DNA of 64,000 nucleotides, from positions 558,001 to 622,000 of the forward strand of contig NZ_MPTA01000002.1 in the NCBI RefSeq assembly GCF_001939075.1, in the 5' to 3' direction. Position 1 is the first letter of the stretch; each line of letters begins with the position of its first letter. The DNA is from Paenisporosarcina indica (GTDB taxonomy: Bacteria > Bacillota > Bacilli > Bacillales_A > Planococcaceae). A program made the position numbers and the translations under genes. Positions 36,051 to 44,088 of this stretch are shown piece after piece. The notes below the pieces were generated by a model that was not told the DNA's origin, did not search any database, and worked only from the letters and a program-made list of their open reading frames with translations.

Positions 36051-37184
36051 TCACTCTATTTGTAAATAATTTAAAACCGCTTCCTGTGTTTTTATTTTTA
36101 AATAATACTCTGCATTTTCCATTGAGTCTTGTGGAGAAATTTCTTCATCTACAACACTCGTAATCGAATGAAAATAGCGGGCTAATTGTTGTTTACTATG
36201 AATGCTTACTGAGCCAGAAATTAAGAGAACTGGAACATTATTATCTTTCGCCACTTTCGCAATGCCAAAAGGTGCCTTGCCCGAAAGCGTTTGACTATCT
36301 GATTTTCCTTCACCGGTAATAATCAAATCCACATTATGTATACAATCACGAAAAGCCATTGCTTCCATTACTACTTGAATGCCAGGTTTCATTTTGGATG
36401 GGAAAAAGGATTGAAATGCTCCACCCATGCCACCTGCAGCTCCAGCACCTTCCCGGTTATGGATAGATGTTTCAGCAGTACGTTCAATGACGTCTGCCAA
36501 TATGTTCAGATTTCGGTCAAGCACAGCGACCATCTCTTCTGTTGCACCTTTCTGAGGACCAAATACAAACGAAGCTCCGTTAGGACCAACAAACGGATTG
36601 TCTACATCCGATGCGATGATAAACTCTGATTCAGCAAGACGAGAATCAAACTGGGACTGATCAATCAGCACCAAGTTTTGAAGTGCGCCTCCCCCCGGCA
36701 TAATTTCTTCACCATGAAGGTTAAGAAATTTCATTCCAAGGGCTTTCAACATCCCTGTTCCTCCATCATTGGTTGCACTTCCGCCAATCCCTACAATAAA
36801 TTTCCTAAATCCCTTATCTAATGCATGCAGAATTAATTCACCAGTACCATACGACGTTGCACAAAGAGGATTTCTTTCTTCTGTTTTCAAAAGCATTAAT
36901 CCAGATGCTTTTGCCATTTCAATCACACATGTTTCGCCGTCTCCAAGAATTCCATATTCAGCGAAAATCTTTCTCTCGAGAGGGTCGGACACTATTACAG
37001 AAACGGTTTTTCCTTGTGTTGCACTGATCAGGCTATCTAATGTACCCTCACCTCCATCAGCAACTGGGAGTAAGAGTGTTTCAATCGAAAGATCAAGAGC
37101 CCTTATTCCAGCTGCCATTGCCTGTGCAGCCTCTACCGCTGACAAGCTCCCCTTAAATGAGTCCGGACTGATGACGATTTTCAA
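36051..37184 (-). CDS. glxK: Glycerate kinase (GlxK/GarK family)
   Basis: The 377-residue enzyme phosphorylates glycerate with ATP, feeding it into glycolysis. Motifs are PDSFKGSLSAVEAA at the start, PVADGGEGTLDSL, GIGGSATNDGGTGML and ITGEGKSDSQTLSGKAP. The length matches the family. It is the first gene of a two-gene operon with the GntP-type permease. A truncated second copy lies at 40449. Confidence 0.95.
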   Translation of the reverse strand: MKIVISPDSFKGSLSAVEAAQAMAAGIRALDLSIETLLLPVADGGEGTLDSLISATQGKTVSVIVSDPLERKIFAEYGILGDGETCVIEMAKASGLMLLKTEERNPLCATSYGTGELILHALDKGFRKFIVGIGGSATNDGGTGMLKALGMKFLNLHGEEIMPGGGALQNLVLIDQSQFDSRLAESEFIIASDVDNPFVGPNGASFVFGPQKGATEEMVAVLDRNLNILADVIERTAETSIHNREGAGAAGGMGGAFQSFFPSKMKPGIQVVMEAMAFRDCIHNVDLIITGEGKSDSQTLSGKAPFGIAKVAKDNNVPVLLISGSVSIHSKQQLARYFHSITSVVDEEISPQDSMENAEYYLKIKTQEAVLNYLQIE

Positions 37185-37436
37185 ATGATCCCTCCTCTAA
37201 TAAAACGTTTACAAAATAGTATATTAATAATGAATACAAAGTATGAATTCCCTGTTTATTCCCCTTTATTCCTTATTTGAACTCAGAAATTCTTCGAACA
37301 TTTTCTTTCACAATCGCTTCATTACCTAAGGGTGAATACTTAATCTCCAATTTTACACGTCCAAAAATAGAAATATAAAATTTTAATAAAAATATAAGAT
37401 ATGGATACAATCGTTTAAGTGAGAAAGGAGAGAATT

Positions 37437-37512
37437 GGTTAGTTGATCAAGTTAGGGCTAAAGTTGATCAGGTCAGCTCAATAGTTGATCAAGTCAGCTA
37501 CTGAATTAATTA
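37437..37512. repeat. 21-bp-period array A (AGTTGATCA core)
   Basis: AGTTGATCA occurs at 37441, 37462 and 37483, exactly 21 bases apart; AATTAATTA at 37504 is a decayed fourth unit in phase. The 12-base fillers differ. The core contains the palindrome TGATCA. Confidence 0.85.
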
Positions 37513-37530
37513 ATCAATACGAGTAGGCAG

Positions 37531-37645
37531 AACCAGCGCAGGCGCCTTTCAAGTGGTAGCCGGAGCGAGAAGACTGGCAGTGCTTTTTCTGCCTGGCTTC
37601 TCGCGGGAGGCATCCACAAAGCGCCGAAGCGTTAGTGGAGGAAGT
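37531..37645. repeat. Dispersed GC-rich repeat G, long copy
   Basis: CCAGCGCAGGCGCCTTTC and AAGTGGTAGCCGGAGC match the fragment at 63374-63412 with few changes. The rest of the copy (to GCGCCGAAGCGTTAG) has no partner in this window. Confidence 0.65.
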
Positions 37646-37723
37646 GTATACTTTCTTCTTAGCTCAAAATTAGAATCTTCTTTAAACAACTTGATTAATA
37701 GCTAACCAAGTTAAAATTCACAG

Positions 37724-37765
37724 TTCTTTATCGTGCATTTGCGCAAGCTCGTTGCAGAAAAGCTA
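37724..37765 (+). repeat. Repeat family M, internally deleted copy
   Basis: The left end ATCGTGCATTTGCGC is joined directly to the right part AAGCTCGTTGCAGAAAAGCT. The join is at GCGC, a sequence shared by both sides in full copies, which suggests deletion by short homology. Confidence 0.7.
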
Positions 37766-37900
37766 ATAGTTCTTCCATCCAAAAAAGTTATAATTGAGGA
37801 AACTTTAGGAAGTTCTTTGGCGTTCTTTTACTAAAAGATCTTGTTCAATCTATTTATGCCAATTTCTGCATTGACTAGAAACAAAGTCAGTTAAACTACA

Positions 37901-37947
37901 CTGTTCTTTATCTACATTTACACTAGCCGTACGTTCCGCATGAGCCA
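37901..37947 (+). repeat. Repeat family M, left half
   Basis: TTCTTTATCTACATTTACAC, CTAGCCGTACGTTCCGCATG and AGCCAA match the left half of the copy at 42319. It ends immediately before the ydcF ribosome-binding site. Confidence 0.7.
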
Positions 37948-37967
37948 AAAAAAAAGGAGTGTTCACA

Positions 37968-38546
37968 ATAACAATTTCTCACAAATTCATCATCATGCTC
38001 TGCCTTGTCCTGGTCACGTGCATTTTCTTATGGATGCTTACAGGAAAATGGATGGCGGAAGGACAATCGCCTGTTGCCAACGGTGAAAATGACTATGCGA
38101 TTATTCTCGGTGCAAAAGTGAATGGAGAAACCCCTTCCCTTGCTTTGCGTTATCGTCTAGAAGCAGCATTGGAATATGCAAGAGAATATCCACATGTGAA
38201 GTTGATTTTATCTGGTGGTCAAGGGGATGACGAGTATATTAGTGAAGCTGAAGCTATGAGAAGATATCTTGTCGAAAATGGCATTGATGAGGAGCGTCTA
38301 CTACTAGAATCAGCATCTACTTCGACCTATGAGAATATTCTACTCTCCAAAGAATTACTGCCTCCCTCTATACGAAAAGCAACAATCATCACAAGTGATT
38401 TTCACCTAGCACGCGCAAAAAGTATTGCGTCCGATCTTGACCTCCAAACCGACGTGGTTGCTGCTAATACGCCGAAAATCGTCGAGTTAAAAATGAGATT
38501 ACGCGAACGACTTGCACTGTTAAAAAATTTTCTAATAGGTAATTAA
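37968..38546 (+). CDS. YdcF-family (DUF218) protein, probable ATA start
   Basis: The product (about 192 residues) has one N-terminal membrane helix and a DUF218 domain: DYAIILGAKVNGETPS, LILSGGQGDDEYISEA, ESASTSTYENI and ITSDFHLARA. These proteins are thought to bind cofactors or modify envelope precursors. AAGGAG (37954-37959) is 8 bases before ATA 37968. A GTG at 37959 overlaps the AAGGAG and ATG 37995 has no site, so the true start is uncertain. The short spacer is the edge of repeat M. Confidence 0.8.
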   Translation: MTISHKFIIMLCLVLVTCIFLWMLTGKWMAEGQSPVANGENDYAIILGAKVNGETPSLALRYRLEAALEYAREYPHVKLILSGGQGDDEYISEAEAMRRYLVENGIDEERLLLESASTSTYENILLSKELLPPSIRKATIITSDFHLARAKSIASDLDLQTDVVAANTPKIVELKMRLRERLALLKNFLIGN

Positions 38547-38649
38547 ACGATTGCCCCCTCCTATTTATACGGAGTGTTGCAGGAAACACCCATAGAGTTG
38601 TTGAACTCTAAGAGGAACATGAAACAGTCTTTTGATAGGAGTTTTCATA

Positions 38650-40383
38650 ATGGAAAAAAAACAGACAGGACTACAACCATTTTTTTCACTGATCTTCTCA
38701 CTTAAAATCCCAAAAACCGCACTGATTATCGGGTTATCCGCAAGCATTCTTACAACGATTGTAGGTTTGATTGTCCCTTTACTGACCAAAAATTTAGTGG
38801 ATGGTTTTTCGTTTGATGCTTTAAGTACGCCTCTCATGATCGGAATAGGGGTTGCGTTTATCGTCCAAGCGATTATTAGCGGGATTTCCATCTACTTATT
38901 AAGTTTAGTCGGCCATACAATTGTCGCTCGTCTTCGTGACCGGATGTGGAAACAACTAATCCGTTTACGCGTCAGCTTTTTTGATAAGCAAGCGACAGGT
39001 GAAGTGGTCAGCCGTGTCGTCAGCGATACAGGGGTTGTACGAAATTTGATTTCGGATCATTTTCCGCAATTTATCAATGGGATTATTTCCATCATCGGTG
39101 CCATTATCATCCTACTCGTTTTGGATTGGAAAATGACGCTAATCATGTTACTTTCCGTGCCAATTACAGTAGCCATTATGATTCCGCTTGGCAAGAAGAT
39201 GGCTAAAATATCACGTGGTTTACAGGATGAGACAGCTGTATTTACCGGTACTATTACACAAACCCTAGGCGAAATCCGATTAATGAAATCCTCTACTGCT
39301 GAGAACGTAGAACAAGAAAATGGATTAAGCGGAATCTCTAAACTACTCAATTTCGGTCTAAAAGAAGCACGAATATTCGCGTTGATCGCCCCCCTTATGT
39401 ATCTTGTTGTCATGATCGTAATTGTTATGATCATTGGATATGGCGGCATTCGCGTTGCTAACGGGACGATGTCGACTGGCTCACTGGTTGCATTTTTACT
39501 TTATCTTTTCCAAATCATTTTCCCAATTACGTCATTTGCCATGTTCTTTACAGAACTACAAAAAGCCAAAGGTGCGACAGAAAGAATCATTGACATACTT
39601 GAATTGCCATTAGAACAAGGTCAAGAAGGATTAGTGGTGGATATTACGAACGAACCGGTCCACGTATCCAATGTAACTTTTGCTTATAATGACGAGGAGC
39701 CCGTTATTAAAGATGTGTCGTTTGACGCGCAGCCGGGGGAAATGATTGCCTTTGCAGGTCCAAGTGGTGGAGGTAAAACAACAATCTTCGGATTACTTGA
39801 ACGCTTCTATGAACCTACGTCAGGGGAAATCCGAATCGGCAACACACCGATCAATGAATTATCGATGACTTCTTGGCGTGATCAAATCGGCTACGTTTCA
39901 CAGGAAAGTGCCATGATGGCTGGTACCATCCGTGCCAACTTATGTTATGGATTACATGATTCAGAAAGCATAACGGATGAACGTCTCTGGGAAGTGACCA
40001 AAATGGCGTATGCAGATGAATTTATCCAAGCCTTCTCAAATGGATTGGAAACAGAAGTTGGAGAACGCGGAGTGAAATTATCGGGTGGACAACGTCAACG
40101 AATCGCCATTGCTCGAGCATTCCTTCGAAACCCCAAAATCCTCATGATGGACGAGGCAACTGCTAGTTTAGACAGCCAATCCGAAGGAATAGTACAACAA
40201 GCCTTAACACGCTTAATGGAAGGACGTACGACATTTGTCATCGCGCACCGATTATCCACCATCGTCAATGCGGATAAAATTATCTTCATTGAACAAGGTC
40301 AAGTTACTGGGATCGGCACGCATAACGAACTAATACTATCCCATTCACTCTATCGTGAATTTGCTGAACAGCAATTGGCTTAA
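38650..40383 (+). CDS. ABC multidrug exporter, BmrA-like half-transporter
   Basis: The 577-residue protein has an N-terminal six-helix membrane domain (about 1-320) and a C-terminal ATPase with Walker A GPSGGGKTT, signature LSGGQRQR, Walker B ILMMDEATASLD and H-loop IAHRLS. It resembles B. subtilis BmrA over its length. It acts as a homodimer that pumps hydrophobic drugs or lipids out. Start 38650 is preceded by AGGAG; the upstream ATG at 38632 is not. Some 100 bases separate it from ydcF. Confidence 0.93.
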   Translation: MEKKQTGLQPFFSLIFSLKIPKTALIIGLSASILTTIVGLIVPLLTKNLVDGFSFDALSTPLMIGIGVAFIVQAIISGISIYLLSLVGHTIVARLRDRMWKQLIRLRVSFFDKQATGEVVSRVVSDTGVVRNLISDHFPQFINGIISIIGAIIILLVLDWKMTLIMLLSVPITVAIMIPLGKKMAKISRGLQDETAVFTGTITQTLGEIRLMKSSTAENVEQENGLSGISKLLNFGLKEARIFALIAPLMYLVVMIVIVMIIGYGGIRVANGTMSTGSLVAFLLYLFQIIFPITSFAMFFTELQKAKGATERIIDILELPLEQGQEGLVVDITNEPVHVSNVTFAYNDEEPVIKDVSFDAQPGEMIAFAGPSGGGKTTIFGLLERFYEPTSGEIRIGNTPINELSMTSWRDQIGYVSQESAMMAGTIRANLCYGLHDSESITDERLWEVTKMAYADEFIQAFSNGLETEVGERGVKLSGGQRQRIAIARAFLRNPKILMMDEATASLDSQSEGIVQQALTRLMEGRTTFVIAHRLSTIVNADKIIFIEQGQVTGIGTHNELILSHSLYREFAEQQLA

Positions 40384-40401
40384 TTGCAATACATTTAAAA
40401 G

Positions 40402-40451
40402 TAAAAGCTATCCGAAAAAGTCATGTCATGACCTTTCAGATAGCTTTTTTA
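40402..40451 (+). terminator. Terminator of the bmrA-like gene
   Basis: AAAAGCTATC pairs with GATAGCTTTTTT, with a short GAAA/TTTC extension. It overlaps the end of the minus-strand glycerate-kinase remnant. Confidence 0.8.
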
Positions 40452-40760
40452 TTGATCAACTATAGTACCATCTACATGTAATCTAGTATTAATATCTCTC
40501 ACTGCAGTTTTCCCATCGTGTAAAATACCATATTCCGCGGTAGTAATTATATTTAATGGTCCTTTTACTTCCGCTTTTACCAATTCCCCACCAACCGCCA
40601 GTACCAATGCCTCTACAGTGCCTTCACCACCATCAGCTAAGGGTAGGCTTTCGATTTTCGCATCAGCATAGATATCTTGTATTCCTAAGGAAATAGCTTT
40701 ACTTCCTTCTATAGAAGAGATACTTCCTTTAAAGGAATCAATTGCAATCAGAACTTTCAT
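40449..40760 (-). pseudogene. Truncated second glycerate kinase
   Basis: The first 87 or so residues match a glycerate kinase N-terminus (IDSFKGSISSIEGSKAIS, LPLADGGEGTVEAL, AEYGILHDGKTAV). After that, homology ends abruptly and 16 unrelated residues (RDINTRLHVDGTIVDQ) lead to a stop. The active-site loops GGSATNDGG and GEGKSD are missing, so it cannot be an enzyme. It differs clearly from glxK at 36051, so it is an old paralogue rather than a recent copy. Confidence 0.85.
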
Positions 40761-41242
40761 TGTTAAAATACACCCTATTTAACACTAAGAAAATATCAGC
40801 CTCGAGGATAAAAAACAGCTCGAACCTTAAATTATAAGATTCGAGCATTTACACTTTATCGCCTTCATTTTTTGCAAATAATTATAAGAAATAAGGATTT
40901 ATCTTTAATAAAGGAATAAATGACTATACTTAATCCCATAATTAGATGGTTGTTTGTTTATTGGGGATGATTTTCCCTTTCAACTAGTGATTACTGTTTC
41001 TCAAAGCTATTAATCAAAACTGGTGCAAAAAAAGCAGGTATTTCCAATTTTGTATGCTTGATATTCACTGCCTTTTTTGTATATTCTGAACCCTTTTTTT
41101 CGGTACAAATAATAATGCATGTTCTATGTAAAAGCTATATAATAAACCTAAATCAAATTAACATAATAGGTTATGGAGTAACTTCCCCCTTAATTTCAGA
41201 TGTAAAATGATATAGTATGAAACACTTCCAGGAGGATAAACA
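40761..41242. other. Gap with one orphan terminator
   Basis: It contains a terminator at 40812 and the promoter region of the proline dehydrogenase gene. No gene was seen. Confidence 0.5.
40812..40846 (-). terminator. Orphan intrinsic terminator
   Basis: GCTCGAACCTTA pairs with TAAGATTCGAGC (one mismatch) and a T6 run follows on the minus strand. The only plus-strand neighbour starts 400 bases away and no minus-strand gene feeds it. Confidence 0.65.
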
Positions 41243-42235
41243 ATGCCAATTTTAAAAGATGTATTCATGAGCTTATCTCAAAACCAACTATTGAATAGCG
41301 CAGCTAAAAAATACGGCCTGAAAATGGGTGCCCAAACAGTCGTAGCAGGAACGAATGTTGAAGAGACAATCAAAAGCATCAAGGAACTGAACGCTCAAGG
41401 GATTAGCGCGACAGTCGATAACCTTGGAGAATTCGTTTTCGAAAAAGAAGAAGCCATTAAAGCAAAAAACAATATTCTTGAAGTGATTGAAGCAATCAAT
41501 GAACATGGAGTAGACGCTCACATTTCATTGAAAGCTACACAACTTGGTTTGGATATCGACTTTGATTTCTGTTACGAGAACTTGAAAGGAATCGTGGCTG
41601 CTGCAAGCAAATACGATATGCATATCAATATTGATATGGAAGATTACGGTCACCTTCAACCTTCATTTGATTTGATGGATAAACTGTTACAAGAATACAG
41701 CAATGTCGGTACAGTTATTCAAGCATACTTCTACCGTGCACAAGACGACATCGAACAGTACAAAAATCTACGTCTACGCATCGTTAAAGGCGCTTATAAA
41801 GAGTCTGCTGAACATGCATACCAAACAAAAGAAGAAATTGATGCTAACTACATCAAATTGATCGAATATCATTTACTAAACGGTAAATTCTCTTCAATTG
41901 CAACACATGACCACAATGTAATCAACCACGTGAAGAAATTCGTGGAAGAGCATCAAATTCCGAAAGACAAATACGAATTCCAAATGCTATATGGTTTCCG
42001 TAAAGATATGCAAGTTGATTTAGCGAAACAAGGCTACAACTTCTGCACATACGTTCCTTTCGGCGATGATTGGTACGGATATTTCATGAGAAGATTAGCT
42101 GAACGTCCAGCTAACTTGAATCTTGTTGTAAAACAAGTGTTCAACAAGCGTACGAACACAGCGATCGGATTAGCTGCGGGTGTATTCGCACTTGGCCGTC
42201 TGTCAGCGTCTAAGAAAAATAAAACGAAAAAATAA
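41243..42235 (+). CDS. putB: Proline dehydrogenase (PutB/FadM type)
   Basis: The 330-residue flavoenzyme oxidises proline to pyrroline-5-carboxylate. Family strings are SVTVDNLGEF-like (ATVDNLGEF), SLKATQLGLDIDF, INIDMEDYGHL, RLRIVKGAYKES, EFQMLYGFRKD and DDWYGYFMRRLAERPAN. The FAD and proline-binding residues (R-R-L-A-E-R) are present. AGGAGG precedes ATG by 7 bases. It lacks a fused P5C dehydrogenase, as in other Firmicutes. The last 25 residues are a Lys-rich tail. Confidence 0.95.
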   Translation: MPILKDVFMSLSQNQLLNSAAKKYGLKMGAQTVVAGTNVEETIKSIKELNAQGISATVDNLGEFVFEKEEAIKAKNNILEVIEAINEHGVDAHISLKATQLGLDIDFDFCYENLKGIVAAASKYDMHINIDMEDYGHLQPSFDLMDKLLQEYSNVGTVIQAYFYRAQDDIEQYKNLRLRIVKGAYKESAEHAYQTKEEIDANYIKLIEYHLLNGKFSSIATHDHNVINHVKKFVEEHQIPKDKYEFQMLYGFRKDMQVDLAKQGYNFCTYVPFGDDWYGYFMRRLAERPANLNLVVKQVFNKRTNTAIGLAAGVFALGRLSASKKNKTKK

Positions 42236-42242
42236 TTGTCTG

Positions 42243-42278
42243 CATGCTGTCCTCTTTATGAGGGCGGCATTTTTTTAT
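42243..42278 (+). terminator. Terminator of proline dehydrogenase gene
   Basis: ATGCTGTCCTC pairs with GAGGGCGGCAT (mismatches tolerated), followed by a T7 run. Confidence 0.75.
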
Positions 42279-42318
42279 TACGGAGTTTTAAGGCATGCTG
42301 TATTAAACAAACTATTCT

Positions 42319-42485
42319 ATTGTTATCGTACATTTGTGCTTACCGCAGGTTCCGCATGAGCCAACAAGTATGAAAACTACATTCATACTTGTTGGCTCAT
42401 TCTTCACGCTCTTGTGGCTGTGCTCCTGCGCAAGCTCATCGCTGAAAAGCTGTGCTAGGAGTAAATGCACTCTTTCGTTTTTCAT
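42319..42485 (+). repeat. Repeat family M, longest copy with internal hairpin
   Basis: It begins TTGTTATCGTACATTTGTGC and ends GGAGTAAATGCACTC. The centre is a perfect 17-bp stem, GAGCCAACAAGTATGAA/TTCATACTTGTTGGCTC (42358-42398). The remainder (GCGCAAGCTCATCGCTGAAA, then AGCTGTGCTAGG) matches the copy at 58362. Confidence 0.85.
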
Positions 42486-42569
42486 TCAATATCATCAGCC
42501 TTCTTTAAATTAGCCACTAAAAAAATGTTACTTCTTATTAGGTGGCCACCGAAAAAGTCATTTCATTCT

Positions 42570-42614
42570 AAAAAAGCGAGCCTTTCCTCGGGAATATTGA
42601 GGAAAGGCTCGTTA
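42570..42614 (-). terminator. Orphan intrinsic terminator, minus strand
   Basis: GCGAGCCTTTCCTC/GAGGAAAGGCTCG is followed on the minus strand by T6. It could be the displaced terminator of the DUF2935 gene, 600 bases away, with repeats inserted between them. Confidence 0.7.
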
Positions 42615-42690
42615 GTTATTTGTATACACTGTACTGAATTAGATGTCATTCATATGCCTAGGAAAAATGCTGTGAAAATTAATGGAAATG

Positions 42691-42803
42691 GAGTGTTTCT
42701 TACTTAAAGGTCAATAATTCCTACGTGAACTCCCTTTTTTCCTACGTCATCCCCAATTATTCCTACGTGACCCACGATTATTACAACTGAGCCCTCGCTC
42801 AGT
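42691..42803. repeat. Array B, first copy (21-bp period, TTCCTACGT core)
   Basis: Cores TTCTTACTT (42697), TTCCTACGT (42718, 42739, 42760) and a degenerate TTACAACTG (42781) are each exactly 21 bases apart. It ends with an ACTGAGC-type hairpin near 42787-42803. The whole 110-base block is duplicated at 42941. Confidence 0.9.
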
Positions 42804-42940
42804 CATTTAGCACTCTTTTCTCTTACAGAAACACCCATTAAGCTTAGCGTGCGGAAGCATCCAAGCGCTTGATTTGGGCTGCCGAAGGGCCTGGCAGCCT
42901 TTTCTGTGAAAAGAAGAACGGGAAACTCTTTCTGGAAAAG

Positions 42941-43053
42941 GGGTGTTTCCTACTTAAAGATCAATAATTCCTACGTGAACTCTCTTTTTTCCTACGTCAT
43001 CCCCAATTATTCCTACGTGACCCACGATTATTACAACTGAGCCCTCGCTCAGT
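42941..43053. repeat. Array B, second copy
   Basis: Cores TTCCTACTT (42947) and TTCCTACGT (42968, 42989, 43010) plus TTACAACTG (43031), all 21 bases apart. It is a direct repeat of 42691-42803 at a distance of 250 bases with about three base changes. Confidence 0.9.
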
Positions 43054-43211
43054 CAAAAAGTGTATGCTTTTTCCAAAGATACAATCAATATGCCTAGGCA
43101 TGAATTATAGTGAAGACTTAGTCATGCTATATTGGTGACTTTTCACTGGTCCCTTAGGGTTAGGAGCAGCATTTTTTCTTTGCCTGTCAATCTTGACTTG
43201 GATCCGATGTT

Positions 43212-44024
43212 TCATTCGGTTCTTGGTTTTGCCGGGTCGCAATCTGGTGTTGGGAGATCTGTTGTTTGAGATAGTTTAATTAAGTAATAGCACTCTTCAC
43301 GAGCCATATGGTCAGCCATTAATGCAGAGAATGTACCCAGTGCTTCTTTTTTGATTTCCATTTCTTCTAACTCGCGTAAAAAGCGTTTGAAAACAATCAT
43401 TTCCAGATGCACATCCTTGTGGAACTTGGCAAGTGCAGGAAACTCCAGGACATTCGTACGAAGGTAACCTGCAAACTCTACCGCTTTCAAATAGAATCCT
43501 TCCCATTCTTTTGCGAACAGTTTTCCGTCTTCCTTCAGGTTTTTTTCCACTTGGTCCAGATTGGCATCAATTGCACCCGCATGACCGGCTGCGTCCAATA
43601 ACCATAAAAGGTCATGGTGCAAGGAATGAACAACTGGCGGCATCTGGCCTTTGGCTAAGCAGGAAAAAATACGAATGGCTTCCTCTACTTCATTGACCAT
43701 ATGATTAATGAAAGTCGGAGACAAGGAAATCTTAATTTCCCCTACCAAGTGTTCTTTGATCAGGATTAATTTAAAATCACGAATCTCACAACTCAGGGTC
43801 TCAGCTTCTTGAAGGAGTAATAACAGAGATTGTTGGTCTACTGGTTGTTTTGAATTAAAAAGCAGTTTATCAAAACGTTTCTTGAAAGAGTTCGCAATTT
43901 CGATATATTCCTTCTCGCTCGGTGCCAAAGAGTCGTAAATGAATCGACTATGATCACCTAGTATTTGAAGCCAAAAGTGAAGTTCTTCCAAAGACTCATC
44001 GATAAAGGTTTTCGTCAAACACAC
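43212..44024 (-). CDS. DUF2935 family protein
   Basis: The 270-residue soluble, helix-rich protein has the family's two related halves, with ELHFWLQILGDHSRFIYDSL near the start, then EHLVGEIK and DHMAREECYYLIKL near the end. The repeated His/Glu pattern resembles a metal-binding four-helix bundle, but metal binding is not proven. The function is unknown. It stands alone beside SbcDC. Confidence 0.8.
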   Translation of the reverse strand: MCLTKTFIDESLEELHFWLQILGDHSRFIYDSLAPSEKEYIEIANSFKKRFDKLLFNSKQPVDQQSLLLLLQEAETLSCEIRDFKLILIKEHLVGEIKISLSPTFINHMVNEVEEAIRIFSCLAKGQMPPVVHSLHHDLLWLLDAAGHAGAIDANLDQVEKNLKEDGKLFAKEWEGFYLKAVEFAGYLRTNVLEFPALAKFHKDVHLEMIVFKRFLRELEEMEIKKEALGTFSALMADHMAREECYYLIKLSQTTDLPTPDCDPAKPRTE

Positions 44025-44088
44025 ATCTCCTTTTCATGTCTATACATACTTATGCAAAGGAGACACCCATTGTGTAGATTTTTTTCAA

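Larger units (their letters stand above)
37185..37958. other. 774-base composite repeat region
   Basis: No gene was seen. The region holds the 21-bp-period array A (37437-37512), the GC-rich repeat G (37531-37645), and two deletion derivatives of repeat family M (37724-37765 and 37901-37947). The last one ends 7 bases before the ydcF ribosome-binding site. Confidence 0.75.
42279..43211. other. 933-base repeat-rich gap
   Basis: No gene was supported. It holds a long copy of repeat M (42319-42485), an orphan minus-strand terminator (42570-42614), and two 110-base direct repeats with array B (42691-42803 and 42941-43053). A stretch at 43097-43145 resembles 63410-63460. Confidence 0.7.

Noticed and set aside
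42465-42707. 80-codon frame in the repeat-rich gap
   Set aside because: It spans the end of repeat M, an orphan terminator and the edge of array B, so it is not a gene.
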